From contig OX463849.1 of NCBI GenBank assembly GCA_949825065.1, forward strand, positions 39,771,852 to 39,835,851: DNA of 64,000 bases, written 5' to 3'. Shown piece by piece: positions 23,301 to 36,362 of the stretch. Position 1 is the stretch's first letter. The number at the start of each line of letters is the position of its first letter. A program made the position numbers and the translations under genes. The notes under the pieces were generated by a model. That model made no database searches. It was not told where the DNA came from and worked only from the letters and a program-made list of their open reading frames with translations. The DNA is from Odontocerum albicorne. Lineage: Eukaryota; Arthropoda; Insecta; Trichoptera; Odontoceridae.

Positions 23301-24790
23301 TGTGTCACAATATTGTTGATCGGAGTAGAGTAAACTGGTTGTTTCACTCAATTCTTTATTAACTAATTAAACTTCTATTATACTCGTTTTATTTATTTAA
23401 AACAATTTCTTTCAATCAATAAAGATTTTGTTTAATTTATTTTCTGTGTAGATGGCCGTATATAGACCGTTCAGAATGAAAACTTTTTATCTTTTAACTA
23501 TTGGTTAAAAGACAAAGATTAATTAAAAAAATAGGAAAATAGAGATAAGGAAGTGAATTGTATAGAAATTAGGGACAATAATATTTTGAGATGACTGTTT
23601 CTTTAGTGTTTTTCTTAAATGTGGATAAAGGTTTAGTATATCTGATTAAGCAAGGAACGTATTTATTTTAAATTTTGCTTTCCTGTAAAATAAACGAACT
23701 GGACAGTGGTGTCTAATGCCACCGGAGTACAGATATTGTCATTTTAGCTTTGAAAATATTATTTTTATACAACGCATATTTACAGAAATTTTATCTTTTA
23801 TAAGTTCTTTGAGTACCTTTTAACTCTTGTTTCGAATTAAAGTGTCTATCCAGGTAAACCTTTTTTTAAATATTTTGTTGCGGTATATGCTCATATCTTA
23901 TAAGATAAATAAGTACATATACCCAATTTCCACAGGAAAAATTCATAATGAATTTATTTAGATTTTTGTTATTAATAAATACTAATATCAAAATGTTACA
24001 AGTATGCACATAAATAAATAAATACGTTTGTTTAATACAAAAAATACGTAACTTTGTCAAGTTAAATTAAATTTATATTGTTTACAAAAACTATTGTTTT
24101 ACAAATAAACGTATCTTTTATTTACAATTGTATTTGTACCTATACTTTAGCTGTACATTTATTGCTACACGCTAAATGTCTATCGAAATTATTTTAATCT
24201 GTTTCCAAAATGTAAGTTGTTAGGAATAGAATCTAAAATAATTTTTTTTAAACAGATTATTTTGGGTATCACTAATTTTGCACACAGCTGTTGAACAATC
24301 AGTTGGCGTCTGCTTCGGACTTCAGTGCTTCTATAATTAATTCTGATATTCAGCATAATACATTTTTTCAGATGCATTTGAAAAATTCTTCGACTTGTAT
24401 AATAATAATATGGTGCGTTGGCGTTCTTCCATGTTTCCGTGTTAACACGCAGATGTTAGTCATACCTCAGCCGTCTGCTTCCATCTCTCCGCCTTAAATA
24501 ATTTCTCTCCAAAAATAGTCGGCTTCCTCCGAGAATTATTGGACTTCTCTTTTTGGATAGCTCCGGATATATCCGCTAAACCAGGCGACCGCAATCTTTT
24601 CCAACACGAGTCTAAAATCAAATAAATTCCAAGGCAAACTACTAAAGCAAACTACAAATTAGTTTTTGTATATAACAGACGAGCCTTTAACCTAGGAATT
24701 ATCAGTGACCTTACTCAAAATTTTGAAGATTATTTTTTGAGCGCATATTTACCTAATTATTCTGATTGGTATTGTATTGAGACTAACAAC

Positions 24791-25005
24791 ATCGACCTCG
24801 TGACTTAGTTTCTTAGGCACGACACTTGTTTTTTTAACCCAAAGATTACGGGTTGAATTCCCGTTGAACCTCAATTTACTTTAAAAAAGATTCCTGTCTG
24901 GTTTTCAATTTGTCTCTAACGTCTTTCTGATTGGTTGAAAGAGATTGTCACATATCAATTAACTATCCAGGTTGTTTTCTATACAATTAAAGTGTTATAC
25001 AGTAC
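24791..25005 (+). mobile_element. tRNA-derived SINE, diverged copy
   Basis: It has the head ATCGACCTCGTGACTTAGTT, a B box GGGTTGAATTCCC, the body TCTGATTGGTTGAAAGAGATT and a tail with CCAGGTTGTTTTCTATACAA. All parts are in the order seen in the copy at 22089. Confidence 0.8.
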
Positions 25006-25194
25006 AATGCCGCTGGATAGACAAGCCATTGAATGTGGCATATGTATTAAATTAATTCGATTTCTAATAAATCGGCATGTTTTCTTTAAATATGTATATT
25101 TCTAACTGCGTCTTGATTATTTATTGAATGAATCGTTGTACTTACATTTTTATAAAATTACAAAGTACTTTTACTGTAACCGCTATTTACCAAC

Positions 25195-25345
25195 CCCTGT
25201 CCAATTGATGGCCTGATGACTCACCCGCCACGTGTGTAGGGAAGTGCACGTGGAACGACAACCGTCATCACAGGCGGGCGGAACCTTTTGTATTCAAACA
25301 GTATCAAAATGACGACATGTCGCCGGAGGGGGATTTTAAAATTCA
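25195..25345. promoter_or_regulatory. Candidate enhancer with AP-1 site and two CACGTG boxes
   Basis: Within 40 bases there are TGACTCA (25217-25223), CACGTG (25229-25234) and CACGTG (25247-25252). The last two are 18 bp apart, start to start. The stretch is GC-rich and not similar to the repeats in the window. CACGTG is the E-box bound by bHLH factors. Function is inferred. Confidence 0.35.
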
Positions 25346-26259
25346 TAATCCATATTCAATGCATTACTTTTTTCAGGGGTTAAAAATATTAATAGAACAT
25401 TTTTATGTAAGTTTAAAAAATAATGTATAATTTTCGATTTACTAAAAAAATATTTTTACTCGTACACACATTTATATACTGAGGTTCAACAATTATGTTA
25501 ATGTTATTTAAATTTCCTGAAAAGTAGAAACACTAAAAAATCAAGACGTAAGTAAATTATTTCATGAATTTACTATCGAGATTTTTTTTTTAAAGTTACT
25601 CCTTTAAGATTCATGTATTCCACTGCGATATTCAATGAATAAATCTTACTGAATATTTCATGTTAAAATGGCATTATGTATATTGACTACAAATTTTATT
25701 TTAAAATAACCAAAACAACAAAATCCAACATCTTTTTTATGTGACTTCCCTCCATAAAAGCTTAAACTTCTCAATGTAAAATAGGGTTGTTATGCAAAAT
25801 TGAATAGGTTTCGTCTTCCTTTAGCAGTTTCCCCTCGTTTTAAGGATGACAAGGGTGTATCTGCGAAGCAGTCCGGTGCTTGGGGTGCAAATTGGCAGTT
25901 GCCGCGCACATATGGCAGCAAATGCTTAAACACCATTTAGAATAATAGAATTTATGAATGGGGAACCAAGGGTGACCATTAAGCCTGGAAGATACTAAAT
26001 ATAATTTAAAGACTACTTAAATATATTGTAATTTTTTTCAATCAACCGAAGATTTCATCATTGCATTTACCCAGGTCAATTACTATAAGCAGATTCATAA
26101 AATTTAATTATTCAATGTGTGAAATACAACAAGCCTTTCATTTTGTTTCATTACGATATTTTTTGTGAATTCAGATATATCAAGAAAGAAACCAATTTAT
26201 CTACAAGCTTCTAAATTACCAATGATTACTACATTGTAAAAACTACTTAATAACTACAT

Positions 26260-27071
26260 TTAACCCTTTAAGTGCCGGAAGTTATTAGTATGACCGTACC
26301 CAGCAGGCCGTGATGTTTTCAACAAAAATAAAACCTAAAAAAAATATATTTTTTGTATACAGATATAAAGGATATTATGAAAACTTACTAAATATATACA
26401 CCGTGGGGTGTTTGAGCTGCCGTTCACTCAGAAAAACACAGTTTAAATATTCACAAAATGTCAGGGTTGTAAAAACTTGACACAGAAAACACGTTTACTT
26501 ATAAATATAGTGGAATATAATATACTTTGTAAACTTAAGTCTGTATGATGTATAATAAAGCACAAAAGGTAAATAAACTTTAAAATAAAACCGTAAAAAG
26601 CCTATATAAACGTCGTATTATGCCGCAAAACTACCGCCAATAACCAAAGAATACATGAAAACACACTTTGTAAATAAATACTTTGAAAAATTAACAAAAA
26701 TAACGCACAAAGGTTAAAAATCAACCATTGAACAAAACTACAAACGAAGTCATTATAAATCATCGCAATTACGATGCAAAAACTGCAGTCGGTAACCCTG
26801 TATCAGAGACACGTATTGACTGTCAGTGAAAGCTTTTAGAAAGATGACTGTAACTTTGATAATATCGGTAAATTGTAATATTTAAGTATTTCTTGACTAT
26901 CCCAATAGATGTCCCTATGTGTTATAATTTATAAATTATTACAATTGGATTTGATATTGGCTTGCAACAAGCTCAAAGGAGAGCGCGTTTACGCGTTCAA
27001 TTTGTATGGCCGGCCTGACGAGCACTGAATCGGAGAGCGCGTCAACGCGCTCGTGGCAGTGAACCGGTTAA
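26260..27071. mobile_element. TTAA-bounded piggyBac-like MITE with subterminal palindromes
   Basis: TTAA (26260-26263) is followed by CCCTTTAAGTGCCGG. TTAA (27068-27071) is flanked on the other strand by CCGGTTCACTGCC. Near the right end two palindromes occur, GAGCGCG-TTTA-CGCGTTC (about 26982) and GAGCGCG-TCAA-CGCGCTC (about 27035). The 812-bp element has no transposase frame. Confidence 0.65.
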
Positions 27072-27938
27072 AGTGAATTCTGAAAAATGGTCAACATTTT
27101 TATAAAAACACAAATATAAAAACATTTTTATTCATTGATTTAAAGAAAGCAGTTGGTAAAATGACAGAAACTTCAAATACTCTATATTTTGCATCAAAAA
27201 AATAATAAACTAATCCAGTTTTTTTTTAATTGATTACTTTGATACATTTCTCAAAAATTAAGGCACTATTTTTATACTTATCATTTTTTAACCAAATTCA
27301 TATTTATTTGTACTTCAAAACATAGTTTCATAAATAGAATCGTATAAATAAAATTTAAAATCAAACAAAATTTTATTAAACTTTCTTCAAATGTACTCGA
27401 AACATGGTTGCCCCAACTAAAGACTAACTCGGAAGTGTATGAATGGGTGGATCAACTCATTGAGACTTAGTTGATAAAAATGATGGTATACTATTTTCCT
27501 GTTGGTCCCCAGATGTGGTTTTCAATTACACTATTATGTTAGATTTTTTGTTATGTATAATTCGTCCATTCAAGTTAATTACAGTTCACAATAATTGAAG
27601 CGTTTGCTTATATATGTTTTTTTATTACTGCAAATACAATGTTATTCATGAATTTGGTTTTGAATTATTTTTTTGTTATGTTTTCTATGAATGTTAGTTA
27701 TTCTATGAATATTTTTCTTCAATAAAAATGTGAATTAGTCATTTTGAAATTATTTCAATGGTTTATCAATTGGAAAATTATCTTCATTTTATCATTTTTT
27801 GATAAATGTAGGTATTATATATTGCCTAATGACTGATAAAGGTGTTTTACTTAATTATATAAGGCAGATTTAGTATTATTGTTTTTGGTAACTGTTTATT
27901 TGGTTGTAATATAAATTAAAACTGATATTTTTACTATA

Positions 27939-28431
27939 CAGGTGGGGCAGAGGAAACGCATGTTTTTTGCATGGCTAGTATTTTGCAAAGATAGGAAAAA
28001 GCATGTTTTTCATTTAAGCATAACATTGTTTATTTTCAAGATAATTTATTTATTAATACAGGTAAATGAAGTAATAATATTGCACCTTAAAATTAATTGT
28101 GTAAAATAATGTCAGGCAAGTGTTGCCCTTCGCCCACTGAAAGTTTCTATTCGTTAAGAAATCGAAGGAATACCAGAAGAAATGTTTGTGAGAGTGATGT
28201 ATAACTTTGAAGACAGGCTGCAGATATGTGACCGCGAAGAAGGGCAACACTTGTCTGACATTATTATTCACAATTAATTTAAAGGTGCAATATTATTACT
28301 TCATTTATCTGTATTAATAAAAAAATTATCTTGAAAATAAACAATGTTATGTTTAAATGAAAAACATGCGTTTCCTCTCTTTGCAAAATACTAGCCATTC
28401 AAAAAACATGCGTTTCCTCTGCGCCACCCTG
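27939..28431. mobile_element. Foldback element with long inverted arms and TA target site
   Basis: The left end CAGGTGGGGCAGAGGAAACG and the right end (inverted CAGGGTGGCGCAGAGGAAAC) are each bordered by TA. The inverted arms run for about 190 bases, including TTATTTTCAAGATAATTT, GGCAAGTGTTGCCCTTC and their complements. The centre (about 28145-28230) is unique. TA duplication and the ends resemble Tc1/mariner-superfamily MITEs, but that is an inference. Confidence 0.8.
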
Positions 28432-28769
28432 TATTATTATTATTATTAAACCATAATTAATATCTAAGGTATTATTAGTAAAATATGAGACTTAAAAAAT
28501 TATTAATTGGAAACGTAATATTAATTGCCAATTTAACGAATGCTTTAAAGTTAGATAAATTCTCTTAAATAAAAAAAAAATACAAGGTACTGTTTCTAAA
28601 CCATAGATTTTGAACTTATTTTATTACAAATGTAATTTATTACAAATATATTTGTAATAAAAAAATTACAAATCTTGACCAATTTGGATAACAAAATTAG
28701 TGGTTAATTAAAATAGTAGCTAATTTAATAATATTTTTTTAAAAACTTCGCCACATTATTGTATTCTAT

Positions 28770-28938
28770 GGGTTAGGTTTATTGCCATGTAAAAAATTCT
28801 TCCAACTAACCGGATAGGTGTTATGTAAGCCTCAAGTGAAAACCAGAAACCTTTTAAAATAATCTGAGTGCCGACGGGAATAGATCCTCAACCACCAGAT
28901 TGAGAGACAGGTGTCATCAACTAACCCACGGAGGTCTT
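28770..28938 (-). mobile_element. tRNA-derived SINE, - strand
   Basis: Read on the - strand, the tRNA-like head (AAGACCTCCGTGGGTTAGTT), a B-box remnant and the GTTAGTTGGAAGAATT body follow one another as in the copy at 22089. Confidence 0.78.
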
Positions 28939-29049
28939 GTTATAAAATATCAACTTAAGAATGCTTTGTCTTTTAACTTGTAAAAAGCAATAATTTAATC
29001 AAGGCGAGGGTTATAAAAATTAAATTATACTAAAATACAATATTGTATC

Positions 29050-29158
29050 GTATTACACCTTAGTTGCATACTCATACAGTACAATCTAATAAGTTTATTC
29101 CCATGTAGCGATCTCTTCCAACCAACTAGAAATATGTTAAGTGAAAACTAGAACACGT
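29050..29158 (-). mobile_element. tRNA-derived SINE, 3' fragment
   Basis: The - strand carries TAGTTGGTTGGAAGAGATCG and a CATGGGAATAAAC-type tail. The head is missing. Confidence 0.6.
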
Positions 29159-29159
29159 T

Positions 29160-29240
29160 AATTATTCCACTTTTCAATTATGTTGTCAATAACTCCACTT
29201 TTCAATTATGTCGTTAATAATTCCACTTTTTACTAAGCAA
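29160..29240. repeat. Short tandem repeat, about 31-bp unit, 2-3 copies
   Basis: The block CCACTTTTCAATTATGT(T/C)GT followed by AATAA(C/T) repeats; a third, partial unit ends the series. Confidence 0.75.
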
Positions 29241-29345
29241 TTGACACCAGCAAGCTGATCGTGATATTTAGAGGATTATATATATATAATATTGTATGCA
29301 TTATTAACATCAACTTTTAAGCGCCCTTGAAGAATCTGCTGTCTA

Positions 29346-29712
29346 AAGGCGCGTTCTCACGGTTCAAGTTTATTTGACCGATTAAAGTTGATCAACAAAA
29401 GTTGAATGAATTTTGTAGTGAGAACCTTTGTTTCAATAGAGTTGATCAAGTTCAAGTGATGAGTCATCAACAACTCGCCGGATGCCCGCCAAGTTTGTCG
29501 ATTTGTCGTATTCAACTTTTGTTGATCAACTTGAATCGGTCAACTAAACTTGAACTGTGTGAACAAAAACTTATTCAAGTCGTCTTCAACTTTTGTTGAT
29601 CAACTTGAATCGGTCAACTAAACTTGAACTGTGTGAACAAAAACTTATTCAAGTCGTCTTCAACTTTTGTTGATCAACTTTAATCGGTCAACTAAACTTG
29701 AACCGTGATAAC
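29346..29712. mobile_element. Palindromic MITE with internal 74-bp duplications
   Basis: The left end (GGCGCGTTCTCACGGTTCAA, continuing to AACAAAAGTTGAA) is an inverted match of about 60 bases to the right end (TTCAACTTTTGTTGATCAAC to CCGTGATAACGG). The right arm is repeated in direct orientation at 29511, 29585 and 29659, a 74-bp period. Flanks GTCTAAAG and GTCTTTAA are similar but not identical, so a target duplication is only suggested. hAT-like by end structure, with low certainty. Confidence 0.72.
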
Positions 29713-30269
29713 GGGTCTTTAACGGCGCTTTTTAAATTGCCCTTTAATAATTATTATTATAATCGAATACATAATAAATCACCATTGAAGTAATTTCATT
29801 ATTATCTCTTTAAATTTTACTTTTATTATTATTATTATTCGAATTGAATAGGTAATAAAATTACCATTGAAGTAATTTCATTATTATCTCACCTGTGAAT
29901 GATTTCCTCACACGACCCGCTGACAATGAATTTATTCCATTTAAACAAAATGTGACTCATTCGTACATTGTGTCATTGAGAATATCACCTTTATAATGAA
30001 TATCATTTTCGTCGCATTGCAGAATAAAAAAAAGAAACAAAACAGGTTGCCCAACTTGTAGATAGGTTTTCAACCGCGATAGCTGTTCATGGACTGGAAA
30101 ATTCGCTGTCATATTAGTTCGCACCAGATGGGTGTAGTTTTTTTGTACCCCACTGGGCCGGGCCTTGTTGCTTCGTCGGAATTTATATTATAAACAAAAA
30201 ATGTACACTTGTGGAATTACATTATTACCAGTCTTGAAAAATTCAATTTTATTTAATATACTTGATGTC

Positions 30270-31045
30270 TTCGAGAAGTGGTGTTGGGAGGCGGATACTC
30301 CGTATCCCATGGATGGAAAGTCGCGCCAACGTTTCTATCATCCAAAAATTACAGATTGCCGAAAGACTTTCGACAACATGCAGATAATAATTGTTACGTA
30401 CTTTGGGTATCCTGCTAGAAAAAAAGATAGATGAAAGTCTGTAGAAGCTGTGGTGGTCGCAGGGCCATTTAAATAAATAAATAAATATTAGGTTTATTGA
30501 CAGCAACATAGTATTTACAAGATCACACCTGAAGAACACTTCTAAAACACATAAATTGCAGACAATACATCAGACACAGAAGCTATCAAAAGGTCTAGGC
30601 TCATCTAATAGCATCCCCTCGGCCAAAATACACCCCACCAATATAGGGCGAACCCAGCCACGGGGACACCAGATGTTTTTCAGCCCACACCCTTAAACAC
30701 GTAGAAACAGGAATATATACAAAAAAATAAACACAGAAAATAAATATAGTAGATGACAAAAAAAGAAAAAAAAAATACATTCAAGAGAGAGTACACCAAA
30801 AGGTCCGGGCTCATCCCACAAACATTCCCACGGCCGAGATACACCCCACCAATGTAGGGCAAGCCCGATCGCAAGGGCATCAGGGGGCTTCCATCCCACA
30901 CCCCCGCATATCTAGATTAAAGAATAAATAGAATAAAAAAGAAAAGAAAAAAAAAACATTCCCTAGCATTTGAGGGAAGGCTAGCAAGAGGAAGGTACCC
31001 TATGAAATGGACGGATCAAATAAAGGAGATGACAGAATCCTTTCA
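30270..31045 (+). mobile_element. Non-LTR retrotransposon fragment split by an insertion
   Basis: At about 30293 one + frame reads RRILRIPWMESRANVSIIQ, a typical C-terminal reverse-transcriptase segment of LINE elements. After about 30475 that similarity stops. It resumes near 30965 as EGRLARGRYPMKWTDQIKEM, which in related elements normally follows shortly after. The intervening 30478-30965 is therefore probably an insertion. Both parts are dead, with frameshifts and stops. Confidence 0.65.
30478..30965. mobile_element. Insertion containing two diverged 125-bp repeats
   Basis: The segment starts with an (AAAT)n run and ends in an A/G-rich tract. Inside are two copies of a block at about 30588-30712 and 30797-30915, sharing AAAAGGTC, GGGCTCATC and TACACCCCACCAAT plus TAGGGC. 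Short CATTTRA words at both borders could be a target duplication. The element type is unknown. Confidence 0.5.
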
Positions 31046-33784
31046 ACTTTATTTATTTTACTTATCCGAAGCATCCAAATTCAGGATTGAAGCAGCCGCC
31101 AGTACTTTTCTATTCTTACACTCCACACATTTGTCAAGCGTCCTTGATGTAAACCAACTAAAACTCGCTAATAACCTCATTATTATTGGTGATATTATGT
31201 ATGTTTTGAATAAATTTGGCTCGGTTTTCCCACCAATTAATAGATCTGCCCATCATTTTCATAAACTCTATTCATCTACTGGTCACGGGATTGCGTCCGT
31301 GTTCTGTTACAATTGTTATACTATTCATGGATAAAATGTTCACAATTTGAAGCATCATTTCATGAAGCAAGATCAGATTAAGTTAATGGTGTTTAAGACA
31401 CGTCTTGCACTTAGTAAACTAATACAAAACCACCAGGTATTTACGTAAAAGTGTTTAAATAAAATATAGGCTAAATTCTACTGCTTCAGCAAAATTAGAC
31501 TTTTTTATGATTCCTTTTAAATACACTGAGGAAGTCACCCTTCGAAAACGAAAACGCATGCGAAAGTTGTGCTATTTCTTTATACTCATCAAGCCAATTA
31601 CGAGTATTAGATCAGAATTGTATCCGTACAAAGCCAGGTAGATTAAAAACTTTATAATATTATGATATATGTTGTTCGAAGCCTTTCGTGCGATGCGCGC
31701 TGATGACTTTGAATGGAATGCATCATTGTGGTGATGCTTCAATTGATACTCGTGTATATTCAATTAAAAAATATCCAGCCCAACGTCATTTTAATGACAT
31801 TCTGTTAAGGTCTTTTAACAATGCATTATATTTTCTGTTTTATTTTTCATCTAGCTATTATGTATGCTCACTTGACTGATATGATCTGTTTTGTTAGTTC
31901 AATGAGATTGAAATATCAAGGATAACACTAGATATTGATTTTCTCTTATATGTGTCCAAGTGTTGTAAAAAAACTATCGACAACTGCTTATAAGTAATGC
32001 TCATAAGTAAAAAAATCATATCGCAACACAATTTTACTCAAATCACTAAAAAATATGACTTGAACTAACTTTCACTACGATAAGTGCTATTTTGTAAGAG
32101 ACATAAGAAATATGTGTACTTACATTAATAAAAAATCTTGGTTTTTAATGTACATTTCAATTTACGAGTATATCTTGTTTATATGCCTAACGCCTTCTCT
32201 TTGGCATTTTTATACAATTTCGATGCGATATTTTCCGACTTATTATTATCGTCAGTTTTTATTTACCTTCTGATTTTACTGCACTTTTCTTCTATTTTCT
32301 TGCTAGGTTCAAGATATGTTCAACACATTTTCTCACTGAGCTTGGTCGTGTTTTCTTTTACAACAGTTATTGAATTACGATAACGAAATATTATATTTTC
32401 AAGAGCTTCGCCATTGATCAGGAGTGTAATACAATAGGAACATGATCATGTAGATAAAAGTCAGCATATGACTGTTACGAACAGCAGGTGACTCGGCTGA
32501 TTAGTGTCGCATGCTCCACCATGCAAAATGTATCAACATATACACATGTGGGACTAATTAATGCTTTCACCTGTTTAATGTGGGGTGATGATAAAGGGAT
32601 CGCCCCCTTTCGTATTAATCATCTGCCGTGTGAATATTTATGGATAATTACGTCATGTTTTTTTTTTTTTCGATAAATGTCCGCTTTTATGCCAATAATG
32701 TGTAGGACTTGTCTCATATTTTCTCGCCACTCACTATTGCTCAAATATTAGCGACAGGTTTTCTAAATCCTGTTCCCATATTCAACATATTTATCTAAGT
32801 CTGGTCAACTATTTAGTTTTTGATATATTTATTTGTTTTAACGTCGTTTCTATCATTGACATAACTTTTTGATTTATTCCATGAACAACGTTTTATTTTT
32901 TACCTTTTTTTTGTTTGGCACATTTTGTGATTTCAGTACACCTTTGTTTTATGAATGAACCAAATATTTTTTAATACATTTTATTTTTATTTCACTACTC
33001 AAAATGTTTCTCAATGTTTCTTAACTTTTGTTAATTAATTAATAATAATAATCTATCACACGACATTTTAGTGAAACAAGTCATAATTTAGATAATAAAA
33101 TTTTGGTCGTATTTCCGGTTCTCCGAACATTATATGTAATTGTTCACAGTTGTCCTCCACCCACTTGCATCGCAATGATTCATGTTTATAGTTTATTAAA
33201 CTCGTAAGAGTTGCATGTGGAGGGTGGCTTTTAATTTCGGTGCAATGATTCATAAAAATAACCGCCGTTCGATTGTTTAAAATAGTACATTAAACAGATA
33301 CCTGCTTAAAGAATAAAAAAGGGAAACAGGAAACAGTGCTTGTGGCAATTTGGTTCCACCCTTCTGACCGGGCACGTATATATTATTCACTCTGGAATAT
33401 TCGTAGTTCCGCCGTTATACGATACTGACGTATTTTTGGGATAATTGTTATGTTAATGCAGGGGTTCTATGAGTTGTGGGGATAGTTGCAGTGTACCCCC
33501 ATCAGGGTCATAGTGTAACCCCATTCACTGTTGCTCAGTTGTAGATGATTCATCCTGGGCATTTCGTCATCGAGTCCTTTTGAAACGCATTTCAATCGTC
33601 CTTTTATTTGCTGCATGACGTTATCCCTTTCAATGTGTCATCTCTTTTTCTGATTATTTTAAATATGGTGTAATTTCTAATTGAATATGCTTATTTCATA
33701 TTGCAAATAAATTATTAAATTCCAAGAAAATGTCTCCTCCTATCGAGCGGTTTTTTTAAATACATTTTTATATTTTCATCTTCC

Positions 33785-33842
33785 TTTTTTTTGCTAGCTT
33801 TCACACATATCGTTTTTGCTAGCTTTCACAAATATCGTTTTT
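33785..33842. repeat. Tandem duplication of about 28 bp
   Basis: TTTGCTAGCTTTCACA followed by (C/A)ATATCGTTTT occurs twice in tandem. Confidence 0.8.
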
Positions 33843-34079
33843 CATTTAACTTCGCACGAATGACTCGAAGTAGTTTCGCAACAGTCTAGTTTTTTCGACA
33901 AGACAGAAACAATGGAGGCATTTCACGCTCTGAAGACTCGCTCTATTTTGAACCACACATATTTATGATACACATCAAAACTATCGTCATCAACAATCCA
34001 TCAAACAACATTTAATGAAACCTAATTGATTTCGGCTTTTATTTTAACAACGACATTGGAATGTTTTTTTTTTATTTGA

Positions 34080-34265
34080 ACGACGCATGATGACTCATAC
34101 ACAACAGTTAACAATGAGCTCATAACGGATAAAGCAAATGCGTTTCGGCCCCCCCTTGGCCCTCTCACTCGACTCTCTCTTCGGAGTGACACAAGGGCCC
34201 TAACAGTGCCTGACACATCTGTTGCGTTTGATTTGCGACCTACATAATACATTGAAAATTTATTG
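34080..34265. promoter_or_regulatory. Candidate cis-regulatory island with AP-1 site
   Basis: A GC-richer stretch includes TGACTCA at 34091-34097, a C-rich run GGCCCCCCCTTGGCCC and an apparently non-repetitive body. Regulatory function is an inference. Confidence 0.25.
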
Positions 34266-34679
34266 TATAGGGATAACAGGAGTAACAGCCGATTGAATCG
34301 ACTCAATAAAATTAAGGATACACACAAATAATTACCGAAAAGGCGTGAGAGAGTGGATTATATATTTACTGATAAAAAGAAATATGAAAATTATAATATA
34401 ATAATGTTTATTCGATTAATGATGACTGTTCCGACAAAAAATTATTTGTTATTGGTCGAGTAAAAGTACAAAAATGTTAATGCAATTAATACAGGAAAAT
34501 AAAATATCCGTTAACAGGAAATGAATGAAGGATGACTTGATAAAAGAAAGTTCTTTCCAGTTATCCTTTTTTCTCTAAGTATTCAGGAATGTACTATTAA
34601 AAATGTGCTTCCTGTAGGTGCAATAAATTGTGAGTCTTTTTGGTTACTAAAATGACTACAGTAGTTAAATTTATGACTT

Positions 34680-34825
34680 AAACGGGAAAAAGGAGGTGTT
34701 AGGACGAGGAGGAAGTAGGAGTTGTATCTGTATTGATGTAGAAGAGGCAAAACACGTGTGTCGCTATAGGAATGTCTGGGCTCTCTGCCTATCCCGACAG
34801 TAAGACGATGTGATGATATACGAGT
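34680..34825 (+). mobile_element. Tail fragment of the RTE-type non-LTR retrotransposon
   Basis: It matches the last about 130 bases of the family (GTATTGATGTAGAAGAGGCA and, near the end, TCTCTGCCTATCCCGACAG), the region that encodes the WRSVLSAYP-like end in better copies. Confidence 0.65.
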
Positions 34826-35904
34826 ATAGTATTTGTTCTGTGCTGAGTGAAAATTGCAGAAGTTAATGTTCGCTATATTCAAAGCAATTGAACGTCTATT
34901 ATAAATAAATATAATATATTATCATTCTATCTTCAATAAATGAGGACACGATCAATGCCTATGACTTATAATGTATAATTTTACATTGCAGTTTAATTAC
35001 TAAATAACCTCAATACAAAGTTATAACTACCAATCAAAGTACACTACAACAATCATAAAAACACATCTGTCATCTCGTTCCCGCGAACAGTTAGTTCACT
35101 AGTTAGAAGACTGTGATGAACTGGTCGTTATTTTCTCATCATTATTACGTTTTTTATTTTCACCTATGTTAGAATACTGCAGAGCTTGGTTTCAAAACTA
35201 CTCTCTACAAATGAGCTTAATACATTCCAATTTTCGATGTCGATGGATTTCAATTCCTAATTACTACATTGTTTTATAGTCACATTTACAATGCCTTTAA
35301 TAATGAGTAGTAAGCCGAGTAGTAAGTAGCCAGACTGTCTGGAGATAGATGACCACGCATCCGCAATTATGATCCACAGAATATTTGGTGACTAAATACA
35401 CAACATAGTTGACGGATTCACCTAATATGGAGGAGATGCTAAATAAAGGAACGAGGATACGCTGAACGCTGAGTAATTCTATGGGAGAGGTCAGGAATCT
35501 TAGCCGAGAAACCAGATGGCGACACATTATTATGTTATGCATGATAATCTGTTGCCTCGAAATTAAATAAAACTGTTTTTAGAATAATTTCACGTTTTTT
35601 TTAGCTTTTAAATGTTTCAAATGATTTTATGTGATCTTAATGGAAGTAGAGGTCCTGTTTGATAATATTGGTCTACATTAAGAGGAGACCAGTTTAATTT
35701 AAACTTATAGAAGAAAGCTTCCTCTTCTTTGCGGATTCTGTTTACATAGACATCCCATTCAACGGTGGCTGTTTTTATTTATACTCGTACATACTCTCGT
35801 CCCTTCATGTTTTGTTGTTTGATTGTGACAAGTGATTTCTTATTTTTTTGTTTTTCTACTATTTTGATGTATTGTATTCTGTTTACCTACTTGATAATAT
35901 ATTA

Positions 35905-36362
35905 TGTTGTTTATAGTTAAGGCATTAACGTTGTGGAGGTTTAAAGACATTGTAATTTATTTTTATCAAACACTGTTTATTCCACTTTTTTGTGACGGTA
36001 TAACCCTACCGGTTTCAAGGCTTTCACCTCATCTTCAGGGGAGCGCAAACAATACTAAATGCTGTTCGAACTGGTACCGATATACACGCTTCAACGGTTG
36101 GAGGCTGGGGGGTGAAGGAGGCACGGGACAATTTCTGCCAAGAGCGGAGAGTTTTTGGAAATAACTGTTCAACAGATGTTCGGATCGGTGTACTGACTTA
36201 GAAATTTATAGGGCCTCTAATCTGTCCAATTTATTTCCGTTACCACTGATATGTAAGAATTTGGCATTATCGATAGAAAAAGTATGAAGCCTTGAAACCG
36301 GTAGGGTTATACCGTCACAAAAAGGTGGAATAAACAGTGTTTGATAAAAATAAATTACAATT
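35905..36362. repeat. Foldback repeat, copy 2
   Basis: The left part (35905-36055) is the reverse complement of the right part of copy 1 at 15880-16025. The right arm (about 36288-36362, CCGGTAGGGTTATACCG and CAGTGTTTGATAAAAA) is an inverted match to the left arm. About 230 bases in the middle are unique to this copy. Confidence 0.78.

Noticed and set aside
31002..31334. A 110-residue open frame
   Set aside because: Its first 12 residues belong to a LINE fragment and the rest is AT-rich DNA without a motif.
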